NCBI GenBank assembly: GCA_036245805.1
Contig: BTRK01000005.1
Location: 3,410,001-3,474,000, forward strand
Direction of reading: 5' to 3'
DNA length: 64,000 bases
DNA from: Pristionchus mayeri
Taxonomy: Eukaryota; Nematoda; Chromadorea; Rhabditida; Neodiplogasteridae
Both the position numbers and the translations under genes were made by a program. This document shows, piece by piece, positions 58,874-64,000 of this stretch. The first letter of the stretch is position 1; every line of letters starts with the position of its first letter. The notes beneath the pieces were generated by a model that saw only the letters and a list, made by a program, of their open reading frames with translations, did not search any database and had not been told where the DNA came from.

Positions 58874-60247
58874 ATGCTTGGAATCTTGCTCTCCCTTGAA
58901 TTTTTCGTAGTTATTAACTGCAATTTAATGGATGAAGCCGATCATAATCAGGGCGGATTCAAGCTGCATGTAAGATACTGTATATCTAATATCATATTTT
59001 AATGAAAAAATAGTACATATTAAAATCATCCAGAGTAGTAGCACGGTTGAACATTATTTCAATTCAGGATTAACCAAGGTAATTGATCAATGCAATGCAC
59101 AGGCTCTCGTGGAAGGCCGCGTCGGGTGCTCGACCGACTCGGAAGGATTCTGGCCCATTCGAGGCATTCGAGTGGATCTCTACGAGTGGAATCAGATTGA
59201 TAAAGGTGATTGTTTAGTACAGAATATAATTAGTATGCAATTAGTATATTAGTACATTAGTATATAATTAGTATATTAGTACAGTAAATATTTGGTTTAG
59301 TATAGAATGTTTAGTTCAGAATGAAAAATTGCATATAAGGGGATACGTTACTTGAATTGGCGTTCGCAAATTCCAGCAGTCAAAAAAGCCTTTCTTCGTG
59401 TTTTCAATTTGATGAACGCATCCCCTTATATTATTATCGATTCTGTGGCGAATTTAAATAATCCAATTAAAAATAATTATGCCATCATCGTTCAGATACT
59501 CGTTTGCACACTCAAATTACGAACGAAGAGGGAAAGTTTTCGCTCAATGGATCCTATTACAAGGTATTGTTATTGTGCACATTTGAAAATTAACACGATT
59601 GTTGGCAATTTAGCGAACTTAAAACATACGACCTTTTCCTCATCCAATGTAGACGGATACAGTGTCTTTAAAAAACAATGTAGTATTTTGACTTTTTCAA
59701 ATTTCAGAATGACAAACCAGTGGAAATGTACGTCTACTTAGCGATCGGATGCGAATTTGTTCGCGATGATTCGATGTTCGACAAGTGTAAAGTGAAGGAC
59801 GAAATCATTAAAATTCCTCCCAGGTTTTATTTTGCTTTGAATTGACCATTCTAATTAGATTTTGTATAAGATTATGAATCAACCGATTCTACGATCAACA
59901 TTTATAACTCTGCAGCAACCACATTGGTCTTCAAGACTACTTCAAGAGATTTATCAGTCCGTTCACAAAGACTCCAGGAGCTGAAGAATTTCTGGTAGGT
60001 TTTTCGTTGATTATGCACTGAGAGAAAGAATTTCAGTCAGCACTCTCTCCCACTAATTCCTAAAAGTTTTCTTCAGAAATGCAGTATGGACCTCGACCTG
60101 AGCAACACTCGATATGACAAAGACTTAGATCATCAGAAATTTAGCCTATATGGGTGCACTCCAGGCCCACTTGAGCACAGGTTGATGTATTGTCCCCGGC
60201 CATCTACTGCTACATTTTATGATAATCTTCCTACGTGCCCTGAATAA
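58874..60247 (+). CDS. Gene B, right arm: secreted transthyretin-like protein
   Basis: Exons 58874-58969, 59103-59205, 59496-59563, 59708-59823, 59916-59994 and 60077-60247 join in frame. They give about 210 residues starting with signal peptide MLGILLSLEFFVVINC. The exon contents are those described for the left copy. All introns have GT donors here, including CTG|GTAGGT after the fifth exon, where gene A has GC. Against gene A, the fifth exon lacks the VVGRLTNAGSK segment. A TAGTATATTAGTA-type short repeat fills intron 2 (59215-59300). Confidence 0.68.
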
Positions 60248-60323
60248 GTCGATTGAGATAAAGTTACGCAATAATTTGTGCAATGTGCAGACGAGAATTC
60301 AGATGGATGGGTGTTTATTAGAG

Positions 60324-60422
60324 TTCGAGAAATGACACCGCTGTCTCTTCATTCTACACACTCTCGCTTCATTCAACCGGTCGAGAGAGTGTGTAAAATG
60401 AAAAGACGGTGATCCGAATTAT
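60324..60422. repeat. Hairpin repeat, second subtype (mirror of 41010)
   Basis: TTCATTCTACACACTCTCGC pairs with GAGAGAGTGTGTAAAATGAA; the loop includes ATTCAACCGGTC. Confidence 0.8.
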
Positions 60423-60493
60423 GAACTTTAGTGTTTATTGCATTTAAAATCCGAGCCATTCTCCACTCTGGCCACTACACTTTGGTCGAGTGG

Positions 60494-60587
60494 CGAGGAA
60501 CAATGGTCTGACTTTCTTTAGTTTGCACGCTCTCTCGCCGCTCAGAGAGACGAGAGAGCGTGCAAACTGAAGAGAGTCGGACGATTG
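60494..60587. repeat. Hairpin repeat, CTCTCTCG family (mirror of 40845)
   Basis: CAATGGTCTGACTTTCTTTA and GTTTGCACGCTCTCTCGCCG pair with CGAGAGAGCGTGCAAACTGA and GTCGGACGATTGCTC. Confidence 0.9.
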
Positions 60588-61205
60588 CTCGTGGCGAAGA
60601 GTATATGCGAAGCGAGTCATAAAGAATAATGAAGCGAATGCGTCACCGTTTCTCGAAGTCTAGAGTGAACACTCTCCCTCTATCTCGCTATATCTCCCTC
60701 TCTATTCATATCTTATTCGCTCTGTGGTGTCTTCGCGTGATGCTTACACATTGGATATAGTTTTGCTCAATCGTTCACCGGCTTTTCGACCTTTCCATCA
60801 GTCTTCATTGCACTTTACTAATCTCCGCGTTTTGTATTTGTTTCTTATTTCTCCAACGTCCTCGCCCAGCATAAGCCAAGTTAATTCATTGATGCGTTCA
60901 CGCAAGAAGAGAAGGTGATGCCTATTCGGCAGAACATATCGCCTTACCTTGCATGGTGAGGTGTCATCAAAACGACCGTGTCCGCGCTCATTGGGCAAAC
61001 GCAAGGGCAGAGTTAGTGTGAGAGGAGTGAGGTAAAACTTGAATACCATTGGCATGTTTGCAATTTCAGATGACTTTCCGTGGAGTGTGATTTTATTTAA
61101 AATCTCTCCACAAGGTACTACATTCGACATGTTCCTCTGTTTTTCGACTATGATACGCTTTGTTGATTTGTCGTGTCTGATCATAAAATGCATTTATCCC
61201 ACTCA

Positions 61206-62419
61206 TTAGAGGCACATAGGAAGGTCTTCCTCAAATGAATGGTGCACACATTCAAACTTCGGTCCTTCAATCGATCCTCGTGCACACGAATTCGAGTGCA
61301 TCGTCTGATGAGCCTCATCCGTTCTCACGTGCGTATTGCTCAGATCGAGCTCCATTCTACATCTCTGAAATTATTTAGCGCATATAAATTCATACGACAT
61401 AATGTCGTAGAGGGTCGCATTGGGTGCACGACTGAATCGGAAGGATTCCTGCCTCTACCAGACAACTGCGTATTAATTATCGTCGATTTAAAAGTTAGGA
61501 TTTGCCGTCTCTGTAGCTCTAGCGTTCGGTTTCCGCTTGATAATACAATGATTGTTAAAGTCATATCATGGAAATGCAAGTGAAAACTGACTAGATAATC
61601 ATCGGCTCCCGGACTCTTTGGGCGGATATAATTTCTGATAAAGCGGCTCCTTCCTTGGGGGCATCCTTCCTTCACCGGGAGTGTTTTGGAACCAGCATTA
61701 GTGAGGTCTTCGGACGACGTTGACACTGTGGTGTTTCAGTAGCGATATAGCAAGGTTGAAATATTTGGTCTTAGACCATAATCATTGAATATTAAGGCTT
61801 CATTAAGAGCCTTAAGAACTACCTTAAGAGCTACATTAAGAGGCTACCTTAAGAGCCTTAATGAACACCGCTTACTGTTTCGTGGTTTCTGCCTTCACAG
61901 CACACTTGCCGAATACATCAGCAGTGCGGAGAAAGTCACACGATATCGCCAAGTAGACGTACATTTGAACTGGTCTGTCATTCTGCAAAATCGAGGAGCA
62001 ATGTTCTGACTCTCTTCAGTTTGCACGCTCTCTCGCCAGTGAAAGGTACGAGAGAGCGTGTAAACTGAGGAGAGTCAGACAATTACCCAAATCGAGGTTC
62101 AGGTTCTCATCCGAGCGTGTAAGAAGGAACAAGGCATTTGATTTACCTCGTAATGCAAACCAAATCGGCCTTCTTCATTCGAAATCTGCGAGTGCAAGTG
62201 CTGATCTACATGACTAGGGAAGGTATTGAGTTGTCTATACTATTATAGTACGTCATAGAATCGTAAGCAAAGGGTGGAAAAACTAGTAAAAGCTTTAAAA
62301 AAACAACTGCAATGACCAGCTTTTATCGCATTCGCCTCATAGAGGTGCACTTGGATGCCTCGTAGTGGCACGAATCCTTCCGATTCCGACGAGCACCCGA
62401 CGCGGCCTTCGACGACAGC
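61206..62419 (-). pseudogene. Gene C, right arm: transthyretin-like protein lacking first exon
   Basis: Mirror of 39013-40226, with the same missing signal-peptide exon, the same one-base frameshift in the GCPQGRSRFIRNYI exon and the same antisense exon fragment (61400-61461) in the last intron. Confidence 0.6.
61995..62087. repeat. Hairpin repeat, CTCTCTCG family (mirror of 39345)
   Basis: TTCAGTTTGCACGCTCTCTC pairs with GAGAGAGCGTGTAAACTGAG. It lies in a gene C intron. Confidence 0.85.
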
Positions 62420-62495
62420 CTGCGATTGTTAGTTTAATTCAAATTTATGTATATTATTAAAATATTTAATTAATTGTTATTCAATTGCATTGCAG

Positions 62496-63200
62496 CCGAT
62501 CATAACCAGGGCGGATTCCAGCTCCATGTAAGATTGTTTAGTACTAGAGTTAAATTATTATTTTTGAAAATAAAAGAAAAAAAAGAGCAGGTGAACGTTT
62601 GACTGCTCTTGAAAATATTGAAAAATGGCGAAAATATTTAGGTCATATGCATTTCTATGACAGGCTGTCGTCGAGGGTCGTATTGGGTGCTCGACAGAAT
62701 CGGAATTCCTGCCTCTACCAGGCATAAAAGTGTATCTGAACGAGGCGAATACTATAATGCATGGTGATTACTTATCTTAACAGTTGAAATTTGTATAGTT
62801 TAATGAACAGTGTAATCATATATCTGCAAGTACCCCTTTTGTTATGTATTCATTTTTTCAGATAGACGGCTGCACTCGCAGATTTCGGATGAAGAAGGAC
62901 GCTTTCGCCTATTTGGCTCCCATTACGAAGTATGTTCTAGAGTTTCCCTTTTGGGCCTTTTTTTTAAAATTTCCATGCATAATTCATACATTTATATATT
63001 AAAAATTTAGGGAAATCTTGGAATTCGTGTTGTTCGAATTCACAATGGAATCTACCAACTAGCCAATTTATAACTTTCGCATTTCAGAACGACAAACCAG
63101 TTCAAATGTATCTCTACGCGGTCCTTTCATGTGATTTTGTTCTCATCAGATGTTCGACAAGTGCAAAAACTTGAAAGACAAAATTACGTTACATCCCGGG
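62496..63200 (+). pseudogene. Gene D, right arm: decayed transthyretin-like protein
   Basis: Exons 62496-62527, 62664-62763, 62862-62929 and the broken fourth from 63088 are visible. They encode DHNQGGFQLH, AVVEGRIGC, RRLHSQISDEEGRFRLFGSH and NDKPVQMYLYAVLSCDF. It lacks a signal-peptide exon and the last two exons. A four-base loss before the MFDKCK position shifts the frame, and a stop soon follows. It is 76 bp from gene C, head-to-head. Confidence 0.6.
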
Positions 63201-64000
63201 TATTTTCAGTTTCGAGAATTTCACTCATATTGTCCTAATTTGCCTTGCACCGATCGAACCAGTGTGTAATTCGGGTAATCATTAGTAGGGTTCTCTTATT
63301 GGATGATTTTGTAACATTTTCAGATATGTTTCGCGTACATATGAAAACATTGCGAAAACACGTGTTCTGTGTATCAATCACTACGGTAATTTGGCGCTCC
63401 TGTGGACTGCACCTGACGGATTTAGCTTTAATTTGGATGCTTTGGTGGCCGATGCCCAATTTATCGATTGCAAACATATAATGGTATAGTTTATTTGCAA
63501 ATAAGTAAAAACAACGCGAAAAAGTGGTGTCCTTCTGTGCGTCCGTTCCGTTCCGTCCGTAGACTACGATATGATATGTTTTGGCTTTTCCACATGGTAT
63601 TAGCGTTTTCATAAAAATGCTTATTTTTCGGTGTTCCTATTTTACAATAATCGAACTATTATTTATTCTTTTCATCATAAAATAAAAAGGCAATAACTAA
63701 TTAGGTTAAATTATGGGCTTGAAGAATCGCAAAATGGCGACGGGGCGAATTGCCAGAAATGGATGATGGAGGCGCGCGAGAGAGAGCCAAATGGAGGGGA
63801 GGGACAGGGAGCGCCAAACGGGAAGAGCTCGTGCTCTCGGTGAATTCTAGCCGGCTTTGTAGGAATATCGAGGTCCCAATGGATTAACGAGGTCCCATTC
63901 GGAATATCGAGATCCCTATCAATATTGTTAATTTGTGTTGTTTTACTCCATATTAATTCAAACACAGACACAAGAGCAGATACAAGACCAGTCTTGGTCC
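63201..64000. other. Outer end of the right arm, no gene
   Basis: Contains a partial MITE (63286-63350) and a GC-richer patch at 63735-63840. Short repeats of GAGGTCCCAATGG and GATATCGAGGTCC type follow at 63865-63920. This part shows most of the differences from the left arm. Nothing coding is supported. Confidence 0.45.

Larger units (their letters stand above)
60248..61205. other. Intergenic between genes B and C (right arm), no gene
   Basis: Mirror of 40227-41184, containing the hairpins at 60324 and 60494. Confidence 0.45.
50780..64000 (-). repeat. Right arm of giant inverted repeat (runs past the window end)
   Basis: This arm is the reverse complement of 37438-50653 with the few differences listed for the left arm. 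The last bases of the window still match 37438 onward, so the true length is unknown and more than 13.2 kb. Confidence 0.97.

Noticed and set aside
1..64000. tRNA, rRNA, CRISPR arrays, bacterial-type operons
   Set aside because: No cloverleaf with a GGTTCGAATCC-type arm, no rRNA-like sequence and no regularly spaced repeats were found; the gene structure is eukaryotic.

Overview
The window looks like nuclear DNA of a nematode. It has many short exons split by small introns with TTTCAG/TTGCAG acceptors and GTAAG/GTGAG donors. It also carries mariner-type elements and MITEs, small secreted proteins resembling the nematode transthyretin-like and fascin-like families, and a C-type-lectin/tyrosine-kinase receptor. 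The species cannot be named from the sequence.

Layout. (1) 1-7643, minus strand: ten complete exons and one cut exon of a homeobox transcription factor with a TALE/Iroquois-like homeodomain; its 3' end lies left of the window. (2) 7644-20250: GC-richer, purine/pyrimidine-skewed DNA with (CT)n tracts and short hairpin repeats; no gene found. (3) 20251-28860: AT-richer DNA full of foldback elements, mariner-type elements and direct repeats, plus the first two coding exons of a small secreted fascin-like gene (27394). (4) 28945-30707, plus: an apparently intact CDV3 homologue. (5) 30820-37100: a 1.3 kb foldback, a damaged THAP-like zinc-finger gene (minus), an orphan fascin-like 3' exon (33671), and a second copy of the 25-28 kb block whose fascin-like gene carries a premature stop.

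(6) 37438-64000 is the main feature: a giant inverted repeat. Arms of at least 13.2 kb (37438-50653 and 50780-64000) mirror each other around 50716.5, with a 126-bp spacer, and the right arm still matches where the window ends. Each arm holds, from the axis outward, a receptor tyrosine kinase gene with two C-type-lectin-like domains, then the secreted-protein genes A and B as a divergent pair, then a decayed divergent pair C and D. This gives eight related small genes in four head-to-head pairs. Gene A has a dead mariner in intron 2. The axis of symmetry lies inside a foldback element related to the free-standing one at 20968-21566, which suggests that the element seeded the inverted duplication. 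The arms are almost identical, but one difference removes a splice acceptor in the kinase gene of the right arm.

How the genes work together: no shared pathway is evident. The homeobox gene and CDV3 are ordinary cellular genes. The lectin-kinase receptor and secreted small proteins look like fast-evolving surface and extracellular families that expand by local, mostly inverted, duplication.
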